From contig NZ_CP146614.1 in the NCBI RefSeq assembly GCF_037094685.1, positions 6,014,001 through 6,078,000 of the forward strand: a stretch of DNA of 64,000 bases, read 5' to 3'. Source of the DNA: Massilia sp. METH4. Its GTDB lineage: Bacteria; Pseudomonadota; Gammaproteobacteria; Burkholderiales; Burkholderiaceae_D. Every line of letters starts with the position of its first letter. Within the stretch, counting starts at the first letter, position 1. A model generated the notes under the pieces. The model was given only the letters and a program-made list of their open reading frames with translations, did no database searches and was not told the DNA's origin. The position numbers and the translations under genes were made by a program. Positions 62,263-64,000 of the stretch are shown here, piece by piece.

Positions 62263-64000
<1,738 letters not shown>

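Overview
The window reads as a high-GC betaproteobacterial chromosome, most likely Oxalobacteraceae (Massilia, Pseudoduganella or Duganella type). This rests on gene style only: large TonB-dependent receptors, PEP-CTERM sorting, a TonB-receptor/flavin-halogenase/SapC cassette, DUF4124 and the guaB-guaA pair. No rRNA or tRNA gene was seen to confirm it.

Region 1 (1-10.0 kb) holds a truncated NarL-type regulator, a MASE1-GGDEF diguanylate cyclase, and a minus-strand amino-sugar operon (transporter, kbaZ, agaS, sugar kinase, then an AgaR-type repressor). The operon is divergent from a secreted GH27 enzyme with a C-terminal NPCBM domain. The divergent promoter holds TTTCG repeats that look like DeoR/AgaR operators, so the block looks like a galactosamine or GalNAc scavenging unit.

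Region 2 (10.1-32.9 kb) is a polysaccharide utilisation locus. It holds a GGDEF-EAL protein, a second GH27, a TonB-dependent receptor, a CE4 deacetylase, GH97, GH31 with PA14, GH2, a PEP-CTERM protein, GH74 with CBM2, a membrane-spanning AraC regulator and GH29. GH74 plus GH31-PA14 plus GH2 plus GH29 is the enzyme set needed to cut xyloglucan and trim xylose, galactose and fucose; the GH27 and GH97 enzymes add probable alpha-galactosidase activity. Short motifs (CGATAAC and TGCAAATAG) recur in the promoters of these units.

Region 3 (33-41.1 kb) is a minus-strand cassette of TonB receptor, flavin-dependent halogenase, SapC and a DUF6445 protein, preceded by a flavin-reductase-like gene and a GH62 arabinofuranosidase. 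A TGCAAATAGTTG element upstream of GH62 links it to the locus in region 2.

Region 4 (41.3-56.1 kb) is a mixed segment: an RND pump fragment, a stand-alone CyoD-like protein, a DUF985 cupin, an M1 aminopeptidase, a Reg_prop-type sensor kinase with its likely NarL-type regulator, an alpha/beta hydrolase, two exported cupins, an aldo/keto reductase fragment, and a co-directional alcohol dehydrogenase/MFS/LysR/cyclophilin-like cluster.

Region 5 (56.1-60.5 kb) is a decayed, lower-GC island: a broken IS3-family transposase, a [2Fe-2S] subunit fragment, a small secreted protein, unrecognised sequence, and a frameshifted tyrosine integrase just downstream of guaA. Region 6 is guaA, guaB and the start of a DUF4124 gene cut by the window end.
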